The notes below the pieces were generated by a model. The model was not told the DNA's origin. It saw only the letters and a list, made by a program, of their open reading frames with translations, and did no database searches. A stretch of DNA of 64,000 nt from Sphingomonas koreensis (GTDB lineage: Bacteria > Pseudomonadota > Alphaproteobacteria > Sphingomonadales > Sphingomonadaceae). Of this stretch, positions 43,377-52,250 are shown in pieces. A program made the translations under genes and the position numbers. The first letter of the stretch is position 1. The number at the start of each line of letters is the position of its first letter. The stretch spans positions 3,222,501-3,286,500 of the forward strand of contig NZ_PGEN01000001.1 in the NCBI RefSeq assembly GCF_002797435.1. The letters are read 5' to 3'.

Positions 43377-45496
43377 AGCAGGTGCTGCAGAATCTGAGGT
43401 CGGGCAAGACGTCCGTGGTCGATGTCCCCGTGCCGCAGGCCGGCCGCGGCCAGCTGCTGATCCGCACCAGCCATACGCTGATCTCGGCGGGGACCGAGCG
43501 GATGCTGGTCGATTTCGGCAAGGCCAACTGGATCGATAAGGCACGCCAGCAGCCAGACAAGGCCCGCCAGGTGCTCGACAAGATCCGCACCGACGGGCTC
43601 AAGCCGACGATCGAGGCGGTGTTCAACAAGCTCGATCAGCCACTGCCCATGGGGTATTGCAATGTCGGCCGCGTGGCCGAGGTCGGCGCGGGTGTGACCG
43701 GCTATGCCGTGGGCGATCGCGTCGCCAGCAACGGCAAGCACGCGGAATATGCCCTCGTCCCGCTCAACCTCTCGGCCAGGGTGCCCGATGCGGTCAGCGA
43801 CGAGGAAGCGTCGTTCACCGTGCTCGGCGCGATCGCGCTCCAGGGCATCCGCCTTGTCCAGCCGACACTGGGTGAGGCGATCGTCGTCTCGGGCTTGGGC
43901 CTGATCGGGCTGATCACCGTCCAACTGCTGCGCGCGCAGGGCTGCCGCGTGCTCGGCATCGATTTCGACCCGGCCAAGCTCGCCATGGCGCGCAGCATGG
44001 GTGCCGAGGTGGTCGATCTTTCCGCCGGGCAGGACCCGGTCGCCGCCGGCATCGCCTTCTCGCGCGGGCGCGGGATCGACGGGGTGATCGTCACCGCCGC
44101 GACCAAGAGCAGCGAGCCGATCCACCAGGCGGCGAAGATGAGCCGCAAGCGCGGCCGCATCGTGCTGGTGGGCGTCACGGGGCTGGAGCTCTCGCGCGCC
44201 GATTTCTTCGAGAAGGAGCTGACCTTCCAGGTCTCCTGCTCCTACGGCCCCGGCCGCTACGATCCCAACTACGAGCAGGGCGGCAACGACTATCCGGTCG
44301 GGTTCGTGCGCTGGACCGAACAGCGCAATTTCGAGGCGGTGCTTGACATGATGGCGTCGGGCGCGCTCGACGTGAAGCCGCTGATCTCGCACCGCTTTGC
44401 GATCGACGATGCCGAGGGCGCCTATGGCCTGATCTCGGGCGGCGAGCCCTCGCTCGGCGTGTTGCTCGACTATCCGCAGGATGCTGAAGCGGCGCGCGCG
44501 ACAACGATCGCGCTGAAAGACGGCGCCGGCCCGGGCGTTTCCGGCGCACCCTCGGTCAGCTTCATCGGATCGGGCAATTACGCCACCGGCATGCTCATCC
44601 CCGTCTTCAAGAAGGCCGGCGCGACGCTCGACACGATAGCCTCGAAGGAAGGCGTCACCGGTGTGCATGCCGGGCGCAAGTTCGGTTTCGCCGCGACCAC
44701 CACCGATAGCGACAGCCTGCTCGCCGGAACCAGCGACGCGGTGGTCATCACCACCCGGCACAACAGCCATGGTGCGATGGTCGCCGCCGCGCTCAAGGCG
44801 GGCAAGTCGGTGTTCGTCGAGAAGCCGTTGTGCCTGACGCTGGCCGAGCAGGCGGAGATCGAGACCGCCTATGCCGCCGCGGGCGGCGCGGCGCGGCTGA
44901 TGGTCGGTTACAACCGCCGCTTCGCGCCGCAGGTGCAGAAGATGAAAGTGCTGCTCGCCGGCGTCACCGGGCCCAAGGCGTTCGTGATGACCGTCAACGC
45001 CGGCGCGATCCCCGCCGAGCACTGGACACAGAATTCAGAGATCGGCGGCGGCCGCATCATCGGCGAGGCTTGCCATTTCGTCGACCTGCTCCGCTTCCTC
45101 GCCGGCGCGCCGCTCACCGGCTGGTCTCGGATCGGAATGGAGTCGGCCACCGCCGATACCGTCTCGCTCAGCCTGACCTTCGCCGACGGCTCGATCGGCA
45201 CGGTCCATTACTTCGCCAATGGCAGCAAGGCCTTCTCCAAGGAGCGGCTCGAGGTGTTCGCGGCGGGCCGCATCCTGCAGCTCGACAATTTCCGCAAGCT
45301 CACCGGGTTCGGCTGGCCGGGCTTCAGCACGATGAAACTCTCCCGCCAGGACAAGGGTCAGGCGGCGTGCGCGCAGGCGTTTCTCGCGTCGCTCGCCGGC
45401 GGGCCGGCGCCGATCCCGGTGGATCAGATCTTCGAGATCAACCGCGTCTGCATCGATCTCGCCAACGCGGATACGCCGGGCGGGGAGAACGCCTAG
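43373..45496 (+). CDS. Bi-domain oxidoreductase (zinc-type dehydrogenase fused to Gfo/Idh/MocA)
   Basis: 707 residues. Residues 1-365 are a medium-chain dehydrogenase: PMGYCNVGRVAEVGAGV, VSGLGLIGLITVQLLRAQGCRVLGID. Residues about 395-707 are a Gfo/Idh/MocA oxidoreductase: VSFIGSGNYATGMLIPVFKKAG, VFVEKPLCL and GEACHFVDLLRFLAG. Such fusions are known beside heparinase-like genes in polysaccharide loci; the reaction is not established, perhaps redox isomerisation of a sugar in two steps on one chain. GTG 43373 overlaps hisF. The stop shares a CTAG palindrome with the convergent gene. Confidence 0.88.
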   Translation: MKQVLQNLRSGKTSVVDVPVPQAGRGQLLIRTSHTLISAGTERMLVDFGKANWIDKARQQPDKARQVLDKIRTDGLKPTIEAVFNKLDQPLPMGYCNVGRVAEVGAGVTGYAVGDRVASNGKHAEYALVPLNLSARVPDAVSDEEASFTVLGAIALQGIRLVQPTLGEAIVVSGLGLIGLITVQLLRAQGCRVLGIDFDPAKLAMARSMGAEVVDLSAGQDPVAAGIAFSRGRGIDGVIVTAATKSSEPIHQAAKMSRKRGRIVLVGVTGLELSRADFFEKELTFQVSCSYGPGRYDPNYEQGGNDYPVGFVRWTEQRNFEAVLDMMASGALDVKPLISHRFAIDDAEGAYGLISGGEPSLGVLLDYPQDAEAARATTIALKDGAGPGVSGAPSVSFIGSGNYATGMLIPVFKKAGATLDTIASKEGVTGVHAGRKFGFAATTTDSDSLLAGTSDAVVITTRHNSHGAMVAAALKAGKSVFVEKPLCLTLAEQAEIETAYAAAGGAARLMVGYNRRFAPQVQKMKVLLAGVTGPKAFVMTVNAGAIPAEHWTQNSEIGGGRIIGEACHFVDLLRFLAGAPLTGWSRIGMESATADTVSLSLTFADGSIGTVHYFANGSKAFSKERLEVFAAGRILQLDNFRKLTGFGWPGFSTMKLSRQDKGQAACAQAFLASLAGGPAPIPVDQIFEINRVCIDLANADTPGGENA

Positions 45497-46710
45497 CGCA
45501 GCGGGGTAATGGAAAGGCCGCTCAGCACTATCTGGGCGCCGTTCTCGTCATCCTCGCCCCACACGTCGAGCTCGATGACCTGATGGGCGCAGCCGGCGGG
45601 CACGGTGATCCGCGTCACCGGCTCCTGCCAGCTCTGCGACGCGGTCTGCGCGCCGTTGCAGCGAAGCGCCCACACCGCCCGCGTTCGCGGGGTCGCGTAG
45701 ATCAGCTCGCGGCGCAGCGCGAAGCGGTAGCTTCCCGGCGCTAGGCTGAACACACGACGCAGCACCGTGGTCTGCGAGTTCGAATTCGCGATGATCCGCG
45801 CGGCAAGCCCCTTGCCCCCATCCTCGAACCCCACGCCGGTGCCGGCATTGCCGAAGGTCTGCCAAGTATAGGGCGCGAAGCGCGGGTCGGTGGATTCATG
45901 GGTGAAGCCGGTAACGGAGGCCGCGCTTCGCGACGGGCCTGCCGCTTCCGCATAGAGCCGCCCCGCCGCGTCGAACGCGCGCAGCTCGACCAGCCGCTGG
46001 ATGAAGCGGGTCTCCAGCGCCTGGAACTCGGCGGTGTCGGGCAGCCCGCCAGCGAGCTGGATCACGCGCTGCAGCCGGGTGAGGTTGGCGCCGCTCTCGA
46101 TCGTCTGCGCGACGAAGGCGTAGAGCCAGGACGGGCGCGGACGGATCAGCGGTACCAGCGCACGTGCCACCTGCGGCTCGGACAACGCATTGGCGAGCGT
46201 GCCGAACAGCAGCGGCTGGACTTCGAGACTGGTCTTGAGCGCGATGTCGTAATGCCTGAGCGTGCGGGCGACGTCGCCGTTGCGCGCAGCGTCTTCGATC
46301 AGCCAGATCTGAGTGGCGGCGTCACGGCGGGAGACGCGCTCGGCTAGGTTGATCAGCTTTCTGGCGCGCTCGCGATCCCGGCCCAGTTCCGCGACGAAGC
46401 CGAGATTGCGGATCGCGCTGGCATCGAGCGGATCAAGCCGCAGCGCTGCCTTCAGCTTCACCGCGACGTCGGGGCGGGTGAGCGCCTCGGGATCGGTGCG
46501 TGTCAAATTGTCGATCGCGGGCGCCGCGGCGGTGGGATCCCCGCCAAAGGGCATGCCAAGCGCGGTCTCGGGTGCCTTGGTCCGGGTGATGTTGGCGATG
46601 GCGTTGAGCGTCGCCCCGCCAGCGAGCAGGACGGTGGCGGCGGCGATTGCCATGCCGCGCGCCGATACCTTGATCGATCGCGCAGACCGGGTGCGCGGGC
46701 GGCTGCTCAA
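45493..46710 (-). CDS. TPR-type envelope protein of the polysaccharide operon
   Basis: 405 residues. One N-terminal membrane helix (GMAIAAATVLLAGGATLNAIA, about 19-39) then a TPR-like helical region (about 75-270) with ALRLDPLDASAIRNLGFVAELGRDRERARKLINLAERVS. The last 130 residues look beta-rich (YRFALRRELIYATPRTRAVWALRCNG, PVTRITVPAGCAHQVIELDVWGE), possibly a carbohydrate-binding fold. TTG start 46710 overlaps the kinase stop as TTGA. Probably a periplasmic scaffold for polymerisation or export. Function is inferred; no named homologue is recognised. Confidence 0.65.
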   Translation of the reverse strand: MSSRPRTRSARSIKVSARGMAIAAATVLLAGGATLNAIANITRTKAPETALGMPFGGDPTAAAPAIDNLTRTDPEALTRPDVAVKLKAALRLDPLDASAIRNLGFVAELGRDRERARKLINLAERVSRRDAATQIWLIEDAARNGDVARTLRHYDIALKTSLEVQPLLFGTLANALSEPQVARALVPLIRPRPSWLYAFVAQTIESGANLTRLQRVIQLAGGLPDTAEFQALETRFIQRLVELRAFDAAGRLYAEAAGPSRSAASVTGFTHESTDPRFAPYTWQTFGNAGTGVGFEDGGKGLAARIIANSNSQTTVLRRVFSLAPGSYRFALRRELIYATPRTRAVWALRCNGAQTASQSWQEPVTRITVPAGCAHQVIELDVWGEDDENGAQIVLSGLSITPLR

Positions 46711-48905
46711 GTGCGCTCCCGGCTCTCGTCGCTCGCGCCGTAGCCATAGCCGTAACCATAGCCGTAGCCATAGCCCAGGCGGCGCTGCTCGAGCTTGGTA
46801 AGCACCACGCCGAACACGCGCGCATGCACCGAATGCAGTCGGTTGAGCGAGGCGCGGACGCCGCGCACCGGCACTGCGCTCGCCTGCACCACGAAGATGC
46901 AGCCCTCGACGGTGCGCGACACCAGCGGCGCGTCGGCCAAGCCCATAACCGGCGGGCAGTCGATGATGATGTGGTCGTATAGCTCGCGCGCTTCCTTGAT
47001 CAACATCAGCAGCCGGTCGCTCGACAGCAGTTCGGCGGCGCTCGGCGGTATCGGGCCGGCGGGCATCACGCTCACCGTCTTCGCCACGCTGGGCAGGACC
47101 ATGGCGCGCCAGTCATTGTCGCCCGCGAGGAAGTTGCTTAGGCCATTGTCATTGCGCACGTCGAACAGGCCATGGATCGAGGGCGAGCGCATATCGCCAT
47201 CGATCATCAGCACGCTCTTACCGGTGCGGCCGAGCACTGTCGCCAGCGCGACGCTGGTGATGCTCTTGCCTTCGGCGGGCCGCGTCGAGGTGACCATCAG
47301 CGTGCGCGGCACGCCGTGATCGGTGGTGAAGGCCAGGTTCGAGCGCACGCTGAAATACGCGTCCGACAGTGCGGATTTGGTGTCCCTGAGCGCGGCGAGC
47401 GTGTCGGCATCGCCCAGATCGGGGATGCTGCCGAGCAGTGGCGTCTGGAGCAGGCGGTTGACGTCGCTCGGGTTGCGCAGCCCCTCGTCGATCTGCTCGA
47501 GGCCAAACACCACCACACCGGCCATCGCGATGCCGGCGAGCAGCGCGAGGATCAGGTTGACAATCAGGTTGGGCGAGGACGGCCCGCCCGGGACGGGCGC
47601 GGGATCGACGATGGAGATGTTATTCGACGCGACACCGGCCGCACCGATCTCCTTGTAGCGCTGCAGCAGCCCGTCATAGATTTGGCGGTTGGTGTCGGCT
47701 TCGCGCTGATAGATGTTGTACTGGATGCTGTTGCGCTGCTGGTTGTCGATCCGCCCCTTGAGCGTCTCGACTTGCTCGCGCAGCGCCGTCTCGCGCTTGA
47801 CCGCTTCCGAATAGTCGGTCGAACGCACCGATCGGACGCGTCCTTCCTCGCGTGCGATCGCCTGATCGAGCGACTTGATCTGCTCGGACAGCGCCTTAGC
47901 GGTCGGATAGCCGGGTTCGAACTGGACGAGCAGGCGCGAATATTCGGCCGCCAGCTCGGCGCGGCGCTGGCGTAGCGACATGATGCCCGAATTGTTGGCG
48001 ACATCGGCTTCCGAGCGTCCGCTTGCGCGGGCCTCGGCAGCGATGCGCTCGGCGGTCGCCTTAGTCAGCGAATCGTTGAGCGATTCGAGATCGGTCGATG
48101 CCAGCGTCCGCCCGACCGTCGTCTTGCCCTCCGCATCGCGGCTCTGGTCGAGCGCGACGATGCCCTTTTCGGAGGCATAGTTGACCAGATTGCGTTCCGA
48201 GGCTTCGAGCTTGCCGCGTAGGTCGGCAAGCCGCCCTTCTAGGAACGAGCGCGCATCGGCGGTCGATGCGAAGCGCCGGTCCATGCTCGCCTGGATGAAC
48301 TGCTGCGCCCAGGCGTTGGCGACCTTCGCCGATACCTGCGGCGAAGCGCTGGTGTAGCGGATGTCGACCAGTGCCGATCCGCGGACCGGCTCGATCGAGA
48401 TGCCGCCGAGCAGCAGCGAGACGGCCATCTTCTCGCGCGCGGCGCGCTGGGTCGCAGTCAGCGGACGGTTGCCTGTGACGAACAGCGACGATCCTTCGGG
48501 CGTGATGCCCTGGCTTTCGAAGAACGCCGTGTTCTCCGCGAGCCGCAGCGACTTGGAGACGCGCTCGGCCAGCGATCGCGCGGAGAGGAGCGCATATTGC
48601 GTCTGGTAGAACTCGATATCGCGGCGCGCCTCGGAGGATTCGACGCCCTCCAGATTAGTGACCTTCTTTTGGTCGCGGCTGATCTCGATCCGGGTCTTGG
48701 CGGTGTATTGCGGCGTCGTTAGCAACGTCATCACCAGCCCGACGGCGAGTGCGAACGCGATGATGCCGGCGATCACCCATTTCCAGCGGACCGCCGCCTG
48801 CCAATACTGGACGAGCAGCGGCGGCGCCAGTTCTTGAGGCGCGGGATCGGAATCCGGGTTGAACCCCTCGGGCACCCTGTCGGCCGCTGGATTGTTCTGG
48901 AGCAT
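46707..48905 (-). CDS. wzc: Polysaccharide co-polymerase with tyrosine autokinase domain (Wzc/ExoP type)
   Basis: 732 residues. Transmembrane helix at about 43-62, long periplasmic coiled-coil region with the Wzz-like part, second helix near 425-447 (SSPNLIVNLILALLAGIAMAGVVVFG). Cytoplasmic BY-kinase: Walker A TRPAEGKS near 541, Walker A' MIDGDMRSP near 568, Walker B IIIDCPPV near 646. C-terminus has six Gly-Tyr repeats, the autophosphorylated tyrosine cluster. It controls chain length and export with the OPX protein next to it. No separate Wzb phosphatase is found in the window. Confidence 0.95.
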   Translation of the reverse strand: MLQNNPAADRVPEGFNPDSDPAPQELAPPLLVQYWQAAVRWKWVIAGIIAFALAVGLVMTLLTTPQYTAKTRIEISRDQKKVTNLEGVESSEARRDIEFYQTQYALLSARSLAERVSKSLRLAENTAFFESQGITPEGSSLFVTGNRPLTATQRAAREKMAVSLLLGGISIEPVRGSALVDIRYTSASPQVSAKVANAWAQQFIQASMDRRFASTADARSFLEGRLADLRGKLEASERNLVNYASEKGIVALDQSRDAEGKTTVGRTLASTDLESLNDSLTKATAERIAAEARASGRSEADVANNSGIMSLRQRRAELAAEYSRLLVQFEPGYPTAKALSEQIKSLDQAIAREEGRVRSVRSTDYSEAVKRETALREQVETLKGRIDNQQRNSIQYNIYQREADTNRQIYDGLLQRYKEIGAAGVASNNISIVDPAPVPGGPSSPNLIVNLILALLAGIAMAGVVVFGLEQIDEGLRNPSDVNRLLQTPLLGSIPDLGDADTLAALRDTKSALSDAYFSVRSNLAFTTDHGVPRTLMVTSTRPAEGKSITSVALATVLGRTGKSVLMIDGDMRSPSIHGLFDVRNDNGLSNFLAGDNDWRAMVLPSVAKTVSVMPAGPIPPSAAELLSSDRLLMLIKEARELYDHIIIDCPPVMGLADAPLVSRTVEGCIFVVQASAVPVRGVRASLNRLHSVHARVFGVVLTKLEQRRLGYGYGYGYGYGYGASDESRERT
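46737..46775 (-). repeat. Hexamer microsatellite coding for the Gly-Tyr tail of the autokinase
   Basis: The codons alternate GGC/GGT and TAT/TAC for six Gly-Tyr pairs plus one Gly, giving a near-perfect six-base repeat. It could expand or contract by slippage without breaking the frame and so change the number of phosphorylated tyrosines. Confidence 0.8.
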
Positions 48906-48928
48906 GATGAGCCTTGTAGGGATGGGGT

Positions 48929-49651
48929 TCAGTTCTGGAGCAGGAGGATCAGCGGCGTGGTCAGCACCGGCAGGATCGTCAGCATGTCGCGGAACAGGCG
49001 ACGCCCCGGGGAATCGCCGACGATCACGACGTCGTTTGCGAAAATCTCGGGATCGGCATACGCGCCGCGGCGGATCGCCTTGAGGTTATAAAGCGCGGCG
49101 TAACGCTGGCCGTTGACCGTGCGGAACACCACGACATCGTCGAGCTTGGCGTTCTCAGTGACGCCCTTTGCGGTCGAGACCGCGCGCATCAGCGTCATGC
49201 GACCGACCACCGGATAGAGGCCGGGTGAGCCGACCTGCCCGTCCACGGTGACGACCTGGCTCACGGTCTCGCGCAGATTCACGGTCACCTGGGGATCGCG
49301 CACATAGTTGGTGCGCAGCCGATCGGCGATCATCCGCTCGACCTCGGCCGGCGTCTTGCCGCCGGCTTCGACTACCCCGGCGAGCGGGAAGGAGAAGCGT
49401 CCGCCCGCGTCCGCCTGCACGTCCTTGCGGCTCAGATTGTCGATGCCGAAGACGTCGATGGTCAGCTTGTCGAACGGCCCGATCAAATAGGGGCGATTCT
49501 GGTCGAACATATCCGCGCGCGTCGGCGCCGGCAGCTCTCCGGTCTGGGCTACCTGAACGGCGGTGGTGCCGTCCTTCAGTCCGATTCGGGGCGTTCCCGA
49601 ACAGGCAGCAAGCGAGAGCGAAAGCGTCAGAATAAGGGCGCGAGCGATCAT
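48929..49651 (-). CDS. wza: Polysaccharide export lipoprotein (OPX, Wza/GumB type)
   Basis: 240 residues. Lipoprotein signal MIARALILTLSLSLAAC (lipobox LAAC, Cys17). PES domain: YLIGPFDKLTIDVFGIDNLSRKDVQADAGGRFSFPLAGVVEAGGKTPAEVERMI, then a SLBB-like segment VTVDGQVGSPGLYPVVGRMTLMRAVSTAKG. Short OPX length suggests it works with a partner outer-membrane channel or reaches only the periplasm, as in GumB. The gene is 23 bases upstream of the kinase and is probably co-transcribed. Confidence 0.93.
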   Translation of the reverse strand: MIARALILTLSLSLAACSGTPRIGLKDGTTAVQVAQTGELPAPTRADMFDQNRPYLIGPFDKLTIDVFGIDNLSRKDVQADAGGRFSFPLAGVVEAGGKTPAEVERMIADRLRTNYVRDPQVTVNLRETVSQVVTVDGQVGSPGLYPVVGRMTLMRAVSTAKGVTENAKLDDVVVFRTVNGQRYAALYNLKAIRRGAYADPEIFANDVVIVGDSPGRRLFRDMLTILPVLTTPLILLLQN

Positions 49652-49657
49652 ATTAGC

Positions 49658-51088
49658 CTACAATGGAGAGTGAGAGCCGGATAACCGATAACGATCGCCG
49701 CTTCCAACATTTTCGGTGTCCTGAGCCTTGCGCGCGACGGCGCCCTCGATCCACACCATGAGCAGCACGGCGATGCATGCGAGCGAGGGAACGCGCAGCG
49801 GATAATCGGCGATGCTGGCGAGCAGCAGCGTCACCAGCAGCACCGATCCGAGCCGGGCGAGGGCGGTCCGGCCGTTCGCCGGCTGGCGCCACACCTGCCA
49901 GGTCCGCACCAGCACCAGCACCACCGCCGCCGCCGCGAGCAGCACCGCCGGCAGCCCCCCAGTCACCAGCAACTCGAGCGGGTCGTTATGGGCGTGGTTG
50001 AAATAGCTCGGCTTCAGCAGCGCGAACGGCTCGTCCAGCTTGTAGGTCTCGACGAACGAGCCCAGGCCCGAGCCGAAGGGGAAATACTGCCACGCCATCG
50101 CCAGCGCCGCCTGCCATGCCGGCATGCGCGCATCCTCACGCACATCTTGTGCCACCAGCCCTTCCACCGCGGGCACGTCGGCAAGGAACGCGACCAGCAG
50201 TGCCATCGCCGCCACGCCGGCAATGCCCGCCGCATAGCGTCCCCAGCGGGGTCCCCGGGCGGGTTTGGTCTTGCCGCGTGCCTCCGCCTGCGGCTTGCGG
50301 TAGAGCAAGGGCACCGCCGCGATGCAGAGCAGGCCGGCGAGCACGCCCGCGCGCGATCCGGCGAGTAGCAGGATCGGCGGTACGACCAGCGCGGCTGCGG
50401 CTGCGGCGATCAGCCTCACTCGGTCGCCTTCGGTCGTCCGCGCACGCGCGGCCCAATAGGCCAGCATCGGCAGCATGCATGCCGCGAACACCGCGAAATG
50501 GTTGCGGTTGGCGAAAATGCCGACCGGCGATCCATAGTTGGTGATGCGATAGAAATAGAGCGGGCCGGTGGCCGGCCCTAGCAACTGCAGCGTACCGAGC
50601 AGCGCCGAGCACAGCCCGATGACGAGCAGCACGGGCACCAGCGCGCCGCGCTCCTCGGCGTCGAGCTGCACCACCAGCAGCAGCGTGGTGAGTGGCACGA
50701 GCAGCGCGAAGAAGGCGTTCCAGCTCTGCTTGGGCGCCAGGCTCAGCGGGCGCCACAGCTCGCCGGCATCGGTCAGCCGGTCGATCTCCACCACGATCCC
50801 GCGTCCGGGCAGCGCCTGCCACAGCGCGGGCGGCAGCGGCAGCATGTGGAGCAGCACCAGCGCCAGCGCCGCGCCGAACAGCGCGAACAGCGGCCAGTAG
50901 CGTACCACCGCCTCCCGCTGCAGCCGCCACAGTGCATAACCGCCGATCAGCACCGCCGCCGGGCGCAGCAGCATCAGCGAGAGCGTGTCGGGGCGCGCGC
51001 TGCCGCCCAGCAGTGCGACCAGGGCAATATAGCCGGTGAGCACCCAGAACAGGATCGAGCGCTGCGCTAGATATCGCATGACGGGCAA
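49658..51088 (-). CDS. O-antigen ligase family membrane protein (Wzy_C/WaaL type)
   Basis: 476 residues, about 12 transmembrane helices; IANRNHFAVFAACMLPMLAYW and a late periplasmic loop with FGSGLGSFVETYKLDEPFALLKPSYFNHAHNDPLELLVTGG, the H-x-H-N-D pattern typical of O-antigen ligase/Wzy_C proteins. Acts in ligation to lipid A-core or as a second polymerase. TTG 51088 has AGGAG eight bases upstream and is preferred to the ATG nine bases further in. It is six bases from the OPX gene. Confidence 0.85.
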   Translation of the reverse strand: MPVMRYLAQRSILFWVLTGYIALVALLGGSARPDTLSLMLLRPAAVLIGGYALWRLQREAVVRYWPLFALFGAALALVLLHMLPLPPALWQALPGRGIVVEIDRLTDAGELWRPLSLAPKQSWNAFFALLVPLTTLLLVVQLDAEERGALVPVLLVIGLCSALLGTLQLLGPATGPLYFYRITNYGSPVGIFANRNHFAVFAACMLPMLAYWAARARTTEGDRVRLIAAAAAALVVPPILLLAGSRAGVLAGLLCIAAVPLLYRKPQAEARGKTKPARGPRWGRYAAGIAGVAAMALLVAFLADVPAVEGLVAQDVREDARMPAWQAALAMAWQYFPFGSGLGSFVETYKLDEPFALLKPSYFNHAHNDPLELLVTGGLPAVLLAAAAVVLVLVRTWQVWRQPANGRTALARLGSVLLVTLLLASIADYPLRVPSLACIAVLLMVWIEGAVARKAQDTENVGSGDRYRLSGSHSPL

Positions 51089-51139
51089 ACTTCAGGCTCC
51101 TGTGGGTTGCGAAAGTTTAGTGGCGCATCGGATGGTTTG

Positions 51140-52162
51140 TTACCTGTAGTAGCTGCGGTACCACTCGATGAACGCGCGCACGCCGTTTTCCACGGTGGTT
51201 GATGGCGCGAAGCCGGTGAGGTTGCGCAGCAGCTCGGGCGAGGCTTCGGTCGCGGGAACGTCGCCGGCCTGCATCGGCAGGAAGTTCTTCCGCGCTTCCT
51301 TCCCAAGCGCCGCCTCCAGCGCGGCGATATAGTCCATCAGCGGGGTCGGTGTGCCGCCGCCGATATTGACCACGCGGAACGGCGCCACCGGCGACAGGCT
51401 GTCGCCCGCCACCGCCGTCTGCTCCGGCACCGCGCCGATCAGCGCGACGATCGCCGCGGTGAGGTCGGCGATATAGGTGAAGTCGCGCGCCATCTCGCCA
51501 TTGTTGTAAACGTCGATCGGCTCGTCCGCGAGGATCGCTTTGGCGAACTTGAACAGCGCCATATCGGGCCGGCCCCATGGGCCGTAGACGGTGAAGAAGC
51601 GGAAGAAGGTCGTCGGGATCCCGAACAGATGGCTGTAGCTGTGCCCGATCAACTCGGTCGCGCCCTTGGTCGCGGCATAGAGGCTCATCGGCGTTTGCGT
51701 GCGCTGGCTCTCCGCGAACGGCATCTCTGTGTTCGCGCCATAGACCGAGCTGGTCGAGGCAGCGAGGAAGTGGCGTACCGGATGGTGGCGCGCCAGCTCG
51801 AGCAGGTGGAAGGTGCCTGTGACGTTGGTGCTGACATAGTCAGCGGGATGCTCGATCGAATAGCGCACCCCGGCCTGAGCGGCGAGGTGGGCGACCGCGT
51901 CCGGCGCGAAGCCGCGCCACGCCTTGCCCAACGCATCGGCATCCTCGATCGACAGCCGCGCCAGTGTGAAGCCCGGATAGTCGGCGAGGATCGCGTTGCG
52001 CGCTTCCTTGAGCGACACGTCGTAATAGGGCGTGAAATTGTCGACCCCCAGCACTTGCGCGCCTGCGTCGAGCAGCTGGCGCGCGACATGGAAGCCGATG
52101 AAGCCGGCGGAACCGGTGACGAGGACGCGGCGGTTGGCGAGATCGGCGGGGTTGATGGTCAT
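51140..52162 (-). CDS. UDP-glucuronate 4-epimerase (NAD-dependent epimerase)
   Basis: 340 residues. RVLVTGSAGFIGFHVARQLLDAG, GVDNFTPYYDVSLKEARN, HLAAQAGVRYSIEHPADY, STSSVYG and the catalytic YAATK. FTVYGPWGRPDMALFKFAKAI is specific to the UDP-GlcA 4-epimerase group (LspL/GAE), making UDP-galacturonate. ATG 52162 gives MTINPADLANRRVLVTG; a longer open frame extends to 52228. The gene faces away from the broken methyltransferase and galU. Confidence 0.93.
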   Translation of the reverse strand: MTINPADLANRRVLVTGSAGFIGFHVARQLLDAGAQVLGVDNFTPYYDVSLKEARNAILADYPGFTLARLSIEDADALGKAWRGFAPDAVAHLAAQAGVRYSIEHPADYVSTNVTGTFHLLELARHHPVRHFLAASTSSVYGANTEMPFAESQRTQTPMSLYAATKGATELIGHSYSHLFGIPTTFFRFFTVYGPWGRPDMALFKFAKAILADEPIDVYNNGEMARDFTYIADLTAAIVALIGAVPEQTAVAGDSLSPVAPFRVVNIGGGTPTPLMDYIAALEAALGKEARKNFLPMQAGDVPATEASPELLRNLTGFAPSTTVENGVRAFIEWYRSYYR

Positions 52163-52250
52163 GGCGCTAGGCAGATGACGTGACGCCGCCGTTAAGTCCA
52201 GCCCCGCCAAAGCGTTTGACGCCGCCACGCGCGGCTGAGACCACCGAGGT

